A DNA stretch of 64,000 nucleotides from Streptomyces sp. A 4/2 (lineage in GTDB: Bacteria > Actinomycetota > Actinomycetes > Streptomycetales > Streptomycetaceae): the NCBI RefSeq assembly GCF_940670765.1, contig NZ_CALNVW010000002.1:434001-498000 (forward strand). Direction: 5' to 3'. Below are positions 1 to 8,057 of the stretch, piece by piece. How positions within the stretch are numbered: position 1 is the first letter of the stretch; each line of letters opens with the position of its first letter. The notes beneath the pieces were generated by a model. It saw only the letters and a list, made by a program, of their open reading frames with translations. It made no database searches and had not been told where the DNA came from. Position numbers and translations under genes: made by a program.

Positions 1-676
1 CAACCACCTGCGGGCCACCGCGGCCGCGGGCCGGCTGCTGGGCTTCGCCACGATCGGTGTCGTACGCGGCGACGAGCTGGCCCACCGCCCGCTCAACCCC
101 TCGCTGGCGCGGTGCGCGGCGGACGGCATGCGGCTGCACTTCGTGGACCGTACGGCCTACCGCGCCAAGACCGTCCCCGCCGGGATCACGGCCGGCGCCG
201 ACCAGCTGTACGTCGTCCCCGAGGGCGGCAGCAACACCCCGGCCGTGCACGGCTGCGCCGCACTCGGCCGGGAGCTGCGCGGCCTCGCCGACACCGTCGC
301 GATGGCCGTCGGCACCGGTGGCACACTCGCCGGTCTGGCCGCCGGTCTGGCACCCGGCGAGCGGGCCCTCGGCTTCCCCGTACTGAAGGGCGGCTTCCTC
401 GGCGCCGAGGTCGCGCGGCTCCAGCAGGCCGCCTTCGGCTCCCCGGCCGGTGACTGGCGGCTCGACGACCGCTTCCACTGCGGGGGCTACGCCCGCACCA
501 CCCCGGAACTCGACGCCTTCGCCGACGACTTCGAGGACCGGCACGGGCTGCCCGTGGAACGGATCTACGTCGCCAAGATGCTGTACGGGCTGACGGCCCT
601 GGCCGCGGAGGGCGCCTTCCCGGCGGGGACCCGGATCGCCGCCGTCGTCACCGGTCAGCCCGTCTCCTCGCGGTAG
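1..676 (+). CDS. D-cysteine desulfhydrase / ACC deaminase-like PLP enzyme (5' end missing)
   Basis: C-terminal 224 residues of a fold-type II pyridoxal-phosphate enzyme; the gene enters from the left edge, with the first full codon at base 2. The visible part starts in the middle of the typical NHLRATAAAGRLLG motif, which follows the catalytic lysine region in D-cysteine desulfhydrases and 1-aminocyclopropane-1-carboxylate deaminases. A phosphate-binding glycine loop of the form AVGTGGTLAG follows about 100 residues later. The substrate cannot be decided from this half. The stop codon lies inside the 3' end of the convergent antiporter gene, a 22-base tail-to-tail overlap. Confidence 0.8.
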   Translation, partial: NHLRATAAAGRLLGFATIGVVRGDELAHRPLNPSLARCAADGMRLHFVDRTAYRAKTVPAGITAGADQLYVVPEGGSNTPAVHGCAALGRELRGLADTVAMAVGTGGTLAGLAAGLAPGERALGFPVLKGGFLGAEVARLQQAAFGSPAGDWRLDDRFHCGGYARTTPELDAFADDFEDRHGLPVERIYVAKMLYGLTALAAEGAFPAGTRIAAVVTGQPVSSR

Positions 677-2250
677 GCCGCGGCCTCCTCCAGGTCCAGC
701 CGCCGCAGCAGCGTCCTGAGCAGTTCGTCGTCGATCCGCCGCCGGTCGCGCAGCTCCACGAAGACCGCACGCTCGGCCTCGATCATCTCCCGGGCGAGAC
801 GGCGGTACGTGTCGTCGGCGGTCTCCCCGGTCTTCTCGTTGACCGTACCGAGGCGTTCCCAGACCGCGTTGCGGCGCCGTTCCAGCACCGTGCGCAGCCG
901 GTCGGTGAGTGGCGGCGGCAGCTCGTTTTCCTCGTCGGTGAGCAGCCTGTCGAGCAGTTCCTCAGCGGCCCGCGACGCCTCGCTCTGCGCCTGGGCCTCG
1001 GCGAGCGTCTCGGCGTGCGCGTCACGGCCGGGGATCTTCAGCAGCCTGATCAGTGACGGCAGGGAGAGCCCCTGGACGACCAGGGTCGCGATGACCGTCG
1101 TGAAGGCCAGGAAGAGCACCAGATTCCGCGCGGGAAAACCGGCGCCGTGCGCGGTCAGCGGAATCGAGAAGGCAATGGCGAGCGAGACCACCCCACGCAT
1201 TCCCGCCCAGCCGACGACGACCGGCGACGTCCAGTCCGTATCGGGTTCGCGTTCCCGGACGCGGCGGGACAGCATGCGTGGCAGAAAGGTGGCGGGGAAC
1301 ACCCAGACGAATCGCACCGCCACGACCACGACGAACACCACCAGCGCGTACCAGGCGGCCTCCCACCCGCCGTACGCGCCAAGGCCCCGGAGCACAAAGG
1401 GCAATTGCAGTCCGATCAGTGCGAACACCGTGGATTCGAGAATGAAGGAGACCATTCTCCAGACCGCCCCCTCCTGGAGCCGGGTCGCGAAATCGACCTG
1501 CCAGGAACGGTGTCCCAGATAGAGCGCGACGACCACCACGGCGAGCACCCCCGAGGCGTGCACCCGCTCGGCCGCCGCGTACGCGACGAACGGGATCAGC
1601 AGCGAGAGGGTGTTCTGCAGCAGTGCCTCCTTGAGGTGCGTGCGCAGCCAGTGCAGCGGCACCATCAGGAGCAGACCGACCCCGATTCCACCCACCGACG
1701 CCAGTGCGAATTCCGCGAGCCCACCGGCCCACGAGATCCCGGCGCCGACGGCGGCGGCCAGCGCCACCTTGTAGGCGGTGATCGCGGTCGCGTCGTTGAA
1801 CAGCGACTCGCCCTGGAGGACCGTGGTCATCCGGGAGGGCAGCCCCAGCCGCCGGGCGATGGCGGTGGCGGCCACCGCGTCCGGCGGCGCGATCACCGCG
1901 CCGAGCACCAGCGCGGAGGTCAGCGGCAGATCCGGCACGATCAGATACGCCAGCCAGCCCACCACCAGCGTCGCGAACAGCACGTACCCGACGGAGAGCA
2001 GCGCCACGGGCCGCAGATTCGCCCGCAGGTCGAGGTACGAGGAGTCCACCGCGGCCGTGTAGAGCAGCGGCGGCAGCACCAGCGGGAGGACGACCCCCGG
2101 GTCCAGGGTGTAGTCCGGCACTCCGGGTACGTACGCCGCGACCAGCCCGACCGCGACCAGCAGCAGCGGCGCGGCCACCGGCGTCCGGCGCGCGACGCCC
2201 GCGACCGCCGCGCTGCCCGCCACCAGTGCCACCAGGGGCAATGCGTCCAT
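655..2250 (-). CDS. Na+/H+ antiporter, CPA1 (NhaP/YjcE-like) family
   Basis: 531-residue monovalent cation/proton antiporter of the inner membrane. About twelve hydrophobic segments fill the first 400 residues. Hallmark motifs are PPDAVAATA (ion-binding transmembrane region) and QGESLFNDATAI, both typical of bacterial CPA1 exchangers. The C-terminal 120 residues are charged and cytoplasmic. I chose the ATG at 2250 because the protein then begins with a transmembrane helix; the frame stays open further upstream but encodes low-complexity Arg-rich sequence there. It is divergent from the zinc-finger gene, with 52 bases between the starts. The physiological cation and regulation are not visible. 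Confidence 0.9.
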   Translation of the reverse strand: MDALPLVALVAGSAAVAGVARRTPVAAPLLLVAVGLVAAYVPGVPDYTLDPGVVLPLVLPPLLYTAAVDSSYLDLRANLRPVALLSVGYVLFATLVVGWLAYLIVPDLPLTSALVLGAVIAPPDAVAATAIARRLGLPSRMTTVLQGESLFNDATAITAYKVALAAAVGAGISWAGGLAEFALASVGGIGVGLLLMVPLHWLRTHLKEALLQNTLSLLIPFVAYAAAERVHASGVLAVVVVALYLGHRSWQVDFATRLQEGAVWRMVSFILESTVFALIGLQLPFVLRGLGAYGGWEAAWYALVVFVVVVAVRFVWVFPATFLPRMLSRRVREREPDTDWTSPVVVGWAGMRGVVSLAIAFSIPLTAHGAGFPARNLVLFLAFTTVIATLVVQGLSLPSLIRLLKIPGRDAHAETLAEAQAQSEASRAAEELLDRLLTDEENELPPPLTDRLRTVLERRRNAVWERLGTVNEKTGETADDTYRRLAREMIEAERAVFVELRDRRRIDDELLRTLLRRLDLEEAAAYREETG

Positions 2251-2302
2251 CGGTCTGCCCACCCTCGTTCCAGGTCCGCCGTGAGGTCGTAACCTGGCAA
2301 TC

Positions 2303-2563
2303 ATGAGCGAGTGCCCGCACCTTGCAGAACTGCCGCGCCCCGAGCCGGCCCCGCTGAGCGACACCTGCCCGGAGTGCCTGGCCATCGGCAGCCATCCCGT
2401 ACAACTGCGCCTCTGTCTGGAATGCGGGCACGTGGGCTGCTGCGACTCCTCCCCGTACCGGCACGCGAACGGGCACTTCGAAGCGACCGGACACCCGCTG
2501 ATGCGGAGCTTCGAGCCCGGGGAGAGCTGGCGGTGGTGTTTTGTCGACGGTTCGATCGTCTGA
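2303..2563 (+). CDS. UBP-type zinc finger protein
   Basis: 86-residue protein made almost only of a ZnF-UBP domain. Cysteines and histidines are spaced as in ubiquitin-binding UBP fingers: CPEC near residue 22, then LCLECGHVGCC, then a histidine series (RHANGHFEATGHPL) and an aromatic WRWCF end. In eukaryotes this domain binds the ubiquitin tail; bacterial copies are common in actinomycetes and their role is unknown. It is divergent from the Na+/H+ antiporter; in other actinomycetes such fingers are often encoded beside, or fused to, exchangers, so a link to transport is a reasonable inference. A stress-type promoter for the next operon overlaps its stop codon. Confidence 0.85.
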   Translation: MSECPHLAELPRPEPAPLSDTCPECLAIGSHPVQLRLCLECGHVGCCDSSPYRHANGHFEATGHPLMRSFEPGESWRWCFVDGSIV

Positions 2564-2574
2564 TCACTGGGTAC
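2550..2574 (+). promoter_or_regulatory. Candidate SigB/SigH-type promoter for the anti-sigma/sigma operon
   Basis: GTTC at 2550-2553, a 15-base spacer, then GGGTAC at 2569-2574. This fits the consensus of Streptomyces SigB-family sigma factors (GTTT, 14-16 bases, GGGTA). It lies over the stop codon of the zinc-finger gene and about 280 bases upstream of the anti-sigma factor, so it would make the pair autoregulated or controlled by a relative. Confidence 0.55.
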
Positions 2575-2696
2575 GTCAACCGTCCGCTGTGTCTTTCCAG
2601 TTGGCCGCGCCGTCCGGTGGGACGGCGGGACGGGCGGAAATCCACAGCCCCGCAATTGAGCGTGCACACCCCCACCCACGATACGTACGCATGGAG

Positions 2697-2709
2697 TTAC
2701 CATGAGTGA
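2697..2709 (+). promoter_or_regulatory. Candidate BldD-binding site upstream of the anti-sigma/sigma operon
   Basis: TTACCATGAGTGA matches the BldD consensus TNACNCWGNGTNA at all fixed positions except the sixth. sigH of S. coelicolor is an established BldD target, which supports the call. The site lies about 140 bases before the anti-sigma start and about 125 bases downstream of the stress-type promoter. Confidence 0.5.
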
Positions 2710-2850
2710 CGGATCCGGATGGGGGTCCTGGCGACAGGGGGCCTTGGATCGCGATAGCGTCACGGCGTCAGGAAGCGACCATGTCACGCACGGTTGCGGG
2801 AGCAGTATTTCCCCGACCATGAACGAGCTTGTGCCACCTTGGAGGTGAGG

Positions 2851-3264
2851 GTGTCCCAGATCGCAGGCGAGCCCGGGACCCAGGACTTCGTGGAAGTCCG
2901 GCTGCCCGCTGCGGGTGCCTACCTGTCCGTGCTGCGTACGGCCACGGCCGGCCTCGCAGCACGCTTGGACTTCACTCTCGACGAGATCGAGGATCTCCGC
3001 ATCGCGGTCGACGAGGCCTGCGCGATCCTGCTCCAGCAGGCCGTGCCCGGCTCCGTACTGAGCTGCGTGTTCCGGCTCATCGAGGACTCCCTCGAAGTGA
3101 CGGTGTCGGCGCCCACCACGGACGGCCGCGCACCGGAGCGCGACACCTTCGCCTGGACGGTGCTCTCCGCACTCGCCGGCAAGGTCGAATCGACGGTCGC
3201 CGACGACCGTACGGTCAGCATCAGCCTGTACAAACAGCGCGGCGCGGGACCTGGACCGGCGTGA
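2851..3264 (+). CDS. ushX: Anti-sigma factor, RsbW-type serine kinase (UshX/PrsH-like)
   Basis: 137-residue GHKL-fold anti-sigma factor expected to bind and silence the sigma factor encoded immediately downstream. The N-terminal half carries the alpha-helical segment DFTLDEIEDLRIAVDEACAILL, which holds the RsbW N-box (D..I.V.EA); the C-terminal strand SISLYK is also typical. The start is GTG 2851, preceded by GGAGGTGAGG; a second GTG at 2845 would sit inside that ribosome site. The stop overlaps the sigma start (GTGA), indicating translational coupling. Identity with UshX of S. coelicolor is inferred from position upstream of sigH and from the neighbours. Confidence 0.85.
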   Translation: MSQIAGEPGTQDFVEVRLPAAGAYLSVLRTATAGLAARLDFTLDEIEDLRIAVDEACAILLQQAVPGSVLSCVFRLIEDSLEVTVSAPTTDGRAPERDTFAWTVLSALAGKVESTVADDRTVSISLYKQRGAGPGPA

Positions 3265-4184
3265 ACGGGGACGGACCGGTGCGGGACGACGAGCGCAGCG
3301 CGCGGGCGCTGAGCACGGGGAACATCCCGGAGCAGCAGGCCCGGCCGCATCCGGTGGAAGGCCTTTTGGAGTCGGCGGAGCAGGCGGGCCTCATGAGCGA
3401 GCAGGACGAGCACCACCAGGAGCACAACCCCCGCGACCGCAGCGGGGCGAGGGCTCTCTTCATCGAGTTGCGCGAGCTCCCGGACGGCTCGCCCGAGAAG
3501 GCCGAACTGCGCAACAGGCTGGTGCGCATGCACCTGCCGCTGGTCGAGCATCTGGCCCGCCGCTTCCGCAATCGCGGGGAGCCGCTGGACGATCTGACCC
3601 AGGTCGCCACGATCGGCCTGATCAAGTCGGTCGACCGGTTCGACCCGGACCGCGGCGTGGAGTTCTCCACCTACGCGACACCCACGGTGGTCGGCGAGAT
3701 CAAGCGGCACTTCCGTGACAAGGGCTGGGCGGTCCGGGTGCCGCGCCGCCTGCAGGAGCTGCGGCTGTCGCTGACGACGGCCACGGCCGAGCTGTCCCAG
3801 CAGCACGGCCGTGCCCCCACGGTCCATGAGCTGGCGGAGCGGCTCGGCATCTCGGAGGAAGAGGTCCTGGAGGGCCTGGAATCCGCGAACGCCTACTCGA
3901 CGCTCTCGCTGGACGTCCCCGACACGGACGACGAGTCCCCCGCGGTCGCGGACACCCTGGGTTCGGAGGACGAGGCGCTGGAGGGCGTCGAGTACCGGGA
4001 GTCGCTCAAGCCGCTCCTGGAGGATCTGCCGCCCCGGGAGAAGCGGATCCTGCTGCTGCGGTTCTTCGGGAACATGACGCAGTCGCAGATCGCGCAGGAG
4101 GTGGGCATCTCACAGATGCATGTCTCACGGCTGCTGGCCCGGACGCTGGCGCAGCTGCGTGAGCGGCTGCTGGTGGAGGAGTAG
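3261..4184 (+). CDS. sigH: Stress-response sigma factor SigH (SigB/F family)
   Basis: 307-residue group 3 sigma factor from GTG 3261. Region 2 is clear (EPLDDLTQVATIGLIKSVDR, then the -10 recognition segment FSTYATPTVVGEIKRHFRD). Region 3 follows (VPRRLQELR through a helix-turn-helix at ERLGISEEEV). Region 4 has the -35 binding helix-turn-helix QSQIAQEVGISQMHVSRLL. About 45 residues before ALFIELRELP are acidic and not conserved. Alternative starts are GTG 3279 and ATG 3393 (263 residues). The coupled GTG is chosen because it overlaps the anti-sigma stop. The sigH name rests on synteny with wblE and the das cluster; S. coelicolor SigH is reported to occur as several size forms. Confidence 0.85.
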   Translation: MNGDGPVRDDERSARALSTGNIPEQQARPHPVEGLLESAEQAGLMSEQDEHHQEHNPRDRSGARALFIELRELPDGSPEKAELRNRLVRMHLPLVEHLARRFRNRGEPLDDLTQVATIGLIKSVDRFDPDRGVEFSTYATPTVVGEIKRHFRDKGWAVRVPRRLQELRLSLTTATAELSQQHGRAPTVHELAERLGISEEEVLEGLESANAYSTLSLDVPDTDDESPAVADTLGSEDEALEGVEYRESLKPLLEDLPPREKRILLLRFFGNMTQSQIAQEVGISQMHVSRLLARTLAQLRERLLVEE

Positions 4185-4239
4185 ACGGGACGCGCGGGGA
4201 AGAAGGCCCGTACCGGCCTCCGTCACGCTGCCGGAGCCC

Positions 4240-4665
4240 CTACGCCCCGCGCGGGCCCCTGATCCCCAGCGCCTCGGCCGTCGTCGGGTTCACCAGCAGG
4301 ACCAGCGCGGCCACCGCCACCACGGCCAGGACGGCTCCCGCCGCGATCAGCCCTCCCGACGCCGACAGCAGCGTCCAGGCCACCGGCAGGGCGAGGATCT
4401 GGGTGATGACCGCCGGGCCGCGGCTCCAGCTGCGCCGCAGCAGCAGACCGCGCGCCGCGAGGAGCGGGATGAGGGCCAGCACGATCAGCATCAGCCCGGC
4501 CATCACCGGCTGACCGGGGCTGCCGCTGCCGAGAATCCCCCTGCCGATCGCGTACAGACCTCCGACGGCCAGCGCCGCACCTTCCAGCGCGGACAGTGCC
4601 GCGGCGGCGGTCAGACGGGCGGGGCGGGGGTCGCCGGACGGCTCTGCGGTCTGCTCGGTACTCAC
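4240..4665 (-). CDS. Small integral membrane protein, unknown function
   Basis: 141-residue protein with four hydrophobic segments: [53 protein letters not shown] and GGLIAAGAVLAVVAVAALVLL. The N-terminus is polar (VSTEQTAEPSGDPRPARL), and GTG 4665 is taken as the start because the sequence upstream is unlike protein. It is convergent with sigH and divergent from the lipid kinase gene. Conserved in Streptomyces at this place from memory; no function can be assigned. Confidence 0.8.
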   Translation of the reverse strand: MSTEQTAEPSGDPRPARLTAAAALSALEGAALAVGGLYAIGRGILGSGSPGQPVMAGLMLIVLALIPLLAARGLLLRRSWSRGPAVITQILALPVAWTLLSASGGLIAAGAVLAVVAVAALVLLVNPTTAEALGIRGPRGA

Positions 4666-4747
4666 CCCTGCAGGGTAGCGGTCGGCCCCGGGGCCCGATC
4701 GAGGCCGGGGCTCGGCCAGGTACCAAGCGGTAGGTAATCTTCTGCCC

Positions 4748-5716
4748 ATGCGCGCACTCCTCGTGGTCAATCCGGCAGCAACCACCACCAGTGCCCGCAC
4801 CCGCGACGTACTCATCCACGCACTGGCCAGCGAGATGAAGCTGGAGGCCGTCACCACCGAGTACCGCGGTCATGCGCGTGACCTCGGCAGGCGGGCCGCG
4901 GAGAGCAACGACATCGATCTGGTGGTCGCGCTCGGCGGCGACGGCACGGTCAACGAGGTCGTCAACGGTCTGCTGCACCACGGCCCGGACCCCGACGGCC
5001 TGCCCGGCCTCGCGGTCGTCCCCGGCGGCTCCACCAATGTGTTCGCCCGCGCGCTCGGTCTGCCGAACGACGCCGTGGAGGCGACCGGCGCGATCCTGGA
5101 CGCGCTGCGTGAGCGCCGGGAGCGCACCGTGGGGCTCGGACTGGCGGCCGGCACGCCCGGCACGGCGGACGAGGGCGTTCCGTCGCGCTGGTTCACGTTC
5201 TGTGCGGGGCTCGGATTCGACGCGGGAGTGGTCGGCCGGGTCGAACAGCAGCGGGAGCGCGGGAAGCGGTCGACGCACGCGCTCTACGTGCGCCAGGTGG
5301 TCCGCCAGTTCCTCGACGAGCCCAACCGCCGGCAGCGCGCGATCACCCTGGAGCAGCCCGGTGAGGACCCCGTCGAGGATCTCGTGCTGGCCATAGTGTG
5401 CAACACGTCTCCCTATACCTACCTGGGCAATCGCCCGATGTACGCCTCTCCGGCGGCCTCCTTCGACACCGCACTGGACGTGCTCGGACTGTCGAAATTG
5501 TCACCCGCTCATGTGGCACGTTTCGCTACTCAATTGCTCACTTCGACGCCCGAACGGGGTCCGCACGGAAAGCACGCGGTATCGCTCCACGACCTGACGG
5601 ACTTCTCCTTGCATTCCAAGGTTCGACTGCCCTTCCAGATGGACGGTGACCACCTGGGACTGCGTACGAGCGTGACGTTCACAGGCGTACGCCGTGCACT
5701 GCGTGTGATTGTGTGA
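4748..5716 (+). CDS. Diacylglycerol kinase family lipid kinase
   Basis: 322-residue soluble lipid kinase of the DagK/YegS family, which phosphorylates diacylglycerol or a related lipid with ATP. The N-terminal catalytic domain has the nucleotide-binding motif VALGGDGTVNEVVNGLL near residue 60 and PGGSTNVFARALG near residue 95. The C-terminal beta-sandwich ends with an FQMDGDHLG motif typical of the family. Full length. ATG 4748 is the first in-frame start after the divergent membrane-protein gene. A weak hairpin follows the stop before the wblE leader. Confidence 0.9.
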   Translation: MRALLVVNPAATTTSARTRDVLIHALASEMKLEAVTTEYRGHARDLGRRAAESNDIDLVVALGGDGTVNEVVNGLLHHGPDPDGLPGLAVVPGGSTNVFARALGLPNDAVEATGAILDALRERRERTVGLGLAAGTPGTADEGVPSRWFTFCAGLGFDAGVVGRVEQQRERGKRSTHALYVRQVVRQFLDEPNRRQRAITLEQPGEDPVEDLVLAIVCNTSPYTYLGNRPMYASPAASFDTALDVLGLSKLSPAHVARFATQLLTSTPERGPHGKHAVSLHDLTDFSLHSKVRLPFQMDGDHLGLRTSVTFTGVRRALRVIV

Positions 5717-5724
5717 GTGGAAGG

Positions 5725-5755
5725 GCCCAAAGTCCTTTAACTCGAACGTTTGGGC
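5725..5755 (+). terminator. Possible terminator after the lipid kinase gene
   Basis: Seven-base arms GCCCAAA (5725-5731) and TTTGGGC (5749-5755) with a 17-base loop, nine bases after the stop codon. No T-run follows, so the call is weak. Confidence 0.35.
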
Positions 5756-5975
5756 TGGGATCCACCCCATGGAAGTACGGCTGTGACCTAGCCGACACCG
5801 AGGAATCAAAAAAAACTTTCCAGAAGGGGTTGTATCCGCAGCCGAGGTTTGCGAATCTCTACATGGCGCTCGGGACGGCCCGCAAGACCGGCCTCCCTGA
5901 AAGCCAGAACCCCTCCTCACATCAGGACCACAACCAGTTCGCCTGGAAGTCGGCCCTTCACCTGTGGGGGGATTC

Positions 5976-5989
5976 GTGAAAGCGTTCAC
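5976..5989. promoter_or_regulatory. Inverted repeat upstream of wblE
   Basis: GTGAA-AGCG-TTCAC, five-base perfect arms, 45 bases before the wblE start, followed by a further TTCAC at 5991-5995. It could be an operator; I do not recognise the regulator. Confidence 0.3.
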
Positions 5990-6033
5990 ATTCACAAGCA
6001 ACCTGCACGTAACACCTAAGAGAGGTAGCAGCC

Positions 6034-6291
6034 ATGGACTGGCGTCACAACGCCGTTTGTCGTGAGGAAGACCCGGAGCTGTTCTTCCCCATCGGCAACA
6101 CCGGTCCCGCGCTGCTGCAGATCGAGGAAGCCAAGGCCGTCTGCCGCCGCTGCCCCGTCATGGAGCAGTGCCTGCAGTGGGCGCTCGAGTCCGGCCAGGA
6201 CTCCGGCGTCTGGGGTGGCCTCAGCGAGGACGAGCGCCGCGCAATGAAGCGCCGTGCCGCTCGCAACCGGGCGCGTAACGCGACCGCCTGA
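6034..6291 (+). CDS. wblE: WhiB-like iron-sulfur regulator WblE
   Basis: 85-residue Wbl protein. The four [4Fe-4S]-ligating cysteines are at residues 9, 37, 40 and 46 (C, then CRRC..MEQC). The turn motif SGVWGGLSEDERR follows near residue 57, and the C-terminus is the basic DNA-binding tail MKRRAARNRARN. Wbl proteins bind region 4 of the principal sigma factor and act as redox-sensitive transcription factors. The sequence agrees closely with my memory of S. coelicolor WblE (SCO5240). ATG 6034 is preceded by GAGAGG. A very strong hairpin downstream is shared with the convergent sensor kinase gene. Confidence 0.95.
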   Translation: MDWRHNAVCREEDPELFFPIGNTGPALLQIEEAKAVCRRCPVMEQCLQWALESGQDSGVWGGLSEDERRAMKRRAARNRARNATA

Positions 6292-6432
6292 TCACCCCTG
6301 GTACGAGCTTGAGCCCGGCGGCGCGCGTACAGCGAGTACGCACCACCGTCGCCCCCGAAACGCAGCGCGCAGTACCCCCGATGCGCACGCAGTACTGATC
6401 GGCCGGAGAGGAATTGCTCTCCCCGACGCACA

Positions 6433-6489
6433 GCACAGCAGTGAGCCCCGGACCGAATCACCTTTTCGGTCCGGGGCTCACTGCTGTGC
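6433..6489. terminator. Strong bidirectional terminator between wblE and the sensor kinase gene
   Basis: A perfect 25-base-pair inverted repeat (arms 6433-6457 and 6465-6489) with a 7-base loop. It lies between convergent genes and can serve both strands. Confidence 0.9.
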
Positions 6490-6517
6490 CCGTTCGGTTA
6501 CGTGTCCCACCGGCCCG

Positions 6518-7984
6518 CTACTTGTCGGCGGGCACCGGAATGTCGAGCACCACCTGGGTGCCGCGCTCCGGGGCCGGGACCATGTCGAAGGAGCCGCCCA
6601 ACTCGCCTTCGACCAGCGTCCGGACGATTTGCAGGCCCAGATTTCCCGCGGTCTTCGCGTCGAATCCCTCGGGCAGTCCGCGCCCGTCGTCCTGGACCGT
6701 GATCAGCAGCCGGGCGTCGTCGCGCATTCCGCCGCGGACCGCGGAGACCTCGACCGTTCCCAGATCGCCCGGGGCGAAGGCGTGTTCAAGAGCGTTCTGC
6801 AGGACCTCGGTCAGCACCATCGAGAGCGGGGTCGCGACCTCGGCGTCGAGAATGCCGAAGCGGCCCGTGCGACGGCAGTTCACCTTGCCGGGAGAAATCT
6901 CGGCGACCATCGCGATGACGCGGTCGGCGATCTCGTCGAACTCGACGCGCTCGTCCAGATTCTGCGAAAGCGTCTCGTGGACGATCGCGATGGAACCGAC
7001 GCGCCGCACCGCCTCGTTGAGCGCTTCCTTGCCCTGGTCCGAATCCATCCTCCGCGCCTGGAGACGCAACAGGGCCGCCACCGTCTGGAGGTTGTTCTTC
7101 ACCCGGTGGTGGATCTCCCGGATGGTGGCGTCCTTGGTGATCAACTCACGTTCACGGCGGCGCAGTTCCGTGACGTCCCGGAGCAGGACGAGCGAGCCGA
7201 TCCGGGTGCCCTTCGGGGAGAGCGGAATCGCCCGGAGCTGGATCACCCCGTCGTTGCCCTCGACCTCGGTCTCACGCGGTGCGTAACCGCTGGCCAGTTT
7301 GACCATGGCCTCGTCGACCGGTCCCCTGGCCGGGGCGAGGTCGGTGGTGAGTTGGCCCAGGTGCTGGCCCACCAGGTCGGACGCCAGGCCGAGTCGGTGG
7401 TAGGCGGAGAGCGCGTTCGGGCTGGCGTACTGGACCACGCCGTCCGCGTCGAGGCGGATCATCCCGTCGCCCACGCGGGGGGACGCGTCCATGTCGACCT
7501 GCTGGCCGGGGAACGGGAAGGACCCGGCGGCGATCATCTGGGCCAGGTCGGAGGCCGACTGGAGGTAGGTGAGTTCGAGGCGGGAGGGGGTGCGGACCGT
7601 GAGCAAGTTCGTGTTGCGGGCGATCACGCCCAGCACCCGCCCCTCGCGGCGTACCGGGATGGACTCGACCCGCACCGGCACCTCCTCGCGCCACTCCGGG
7701 TCGCCCTCGCGGACGATCCGGCCCTCGTCGAGGGCGGCGTCGAGCAACGGGCGCCGGCCACGTGGAACGAGATGGCCGACCATGTCGTCCTGGTAGGAGG
7801 TGGGGCCGGTGTTCGGCCGCATCTGCGCCACCGAGACGTAGCGGGTGCCGTCGCGGGTGGGAACCCACAGCACGAGGTCGGCGAAGGACAGGTCGGAGAG
7901 CAGCTGCCACTCCGAGACCAGCAGGTGGAGCCACTCGAGGTCGGTATCGCTCAGAGCGGTGTGCTGGCGGACGAGGTCGTTCAT
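6518..7984 (-). CDS. pdtaS: Sensor histidine kinase, PdtaS-like (HisKA_2 family)
   Basis: 488-residue cytosolic kinase without transmembrane segments. It has an N-terminal GAF-like domain (WQLLSDLSFADLVLWV through ARNTNLLTVRTPSRLE), a central PAS domain (DGMIRLDADGVVQYASPNAL through LVLLRDVTELRRRE), then a HisKA_2 dimerisation helix with the phospho-acceptor in EIHHRVKNNLQTVAALLRL, and a C-terminal HATPase (NALEHAF, DDGRGLP, GNLGLQIVR). The layout equals PdtaS of mycobacteria, which signals to the RNA-binding antiterminator PdtaR; no response regulator is encoded nearby. ATG 7984 is chosen; a GTG three codons upstream (7993) is possible. A DasR-type operator lies 74 bases upstream. Confidence 0.9.
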   Translation of the reverse strand: MNDLVRQHTALSDTDLEWLHLLVSEWQLLSDLSFADLVLWVPTRDGTRYVSVAQMRPNTGPTSYQDDMVGHLVPRGRRPLLDAALDEGRIVREGDPEWREEVPVRVESIPVRREGRVLGVIARNTNLLTVRTPSRLELTYLQSASDLAQMIAAGSFPFPGQQVDMDASPRVGDGMIRLDADGVVQYASPNALSAYHRLGLASDLVGQHLGQLTTDLAPARGPVDEAMVKLASGYAPRETEVEGNDGVIQLRAIPLSPKGTRIGSLVLLRDVTELRRRERELITKDATIREIHHRVKNNLQTVAALLRLQARRMDSDQGKEALNEAVRRVGSIAIVHETLSQNLDERVEFDEIADRVIAMVAEISPGKVNCRRTGRFGILDAEVATPLSMVLTEVLQNALEHAFAPGDLGTVEVSAVRGGMRDDARLLITVQDDGRGLPEGFDAKTAGNLGLQIVRTLVEGELGGSFDMVPAPERGTQVVLDIPVPADK

Positions 7985-8057
7985 GGAGGGCACGGGTGCG
8001 AGCGTACCCGCCGCGTCCACGTTCACATTCTCCTCGTCGTACGCATGGACATCCGAG

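Larger units (their letters stand above)
5717..6033 (+). other. Intergenic region / probable wblE leader
   Basis: 317 bases with no convincing gene. It holds a possible terminator of the lipid kinase gene (7-base arms, 5725-5731 and 5749-5755), an unusual A8 run near 5808-5815, and an inverted repeat directly upstream of wblE (5976-5989). The length suggests a long regulated promoter and 5' leader for wblE, as WhiB-family genes often have. I could not place a -10/-35 pair with confidence. Confidence 0.5.

Noticed and set aside
1147..2292. Long antisense frames inside the antiporter, catalase, aroA and other genes
   Set aside because: They mirror the codon bias of the real gene on the other strand and translate to Arg/His/Asp-rich non-conserved proteins.
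5713..5979. 88-codon plus-strand open frame before wblE
   Set aside because: It starts inside the lipid kinase stop region, has mixed codon bias and no ribosome site; better seen as the wblE leader.
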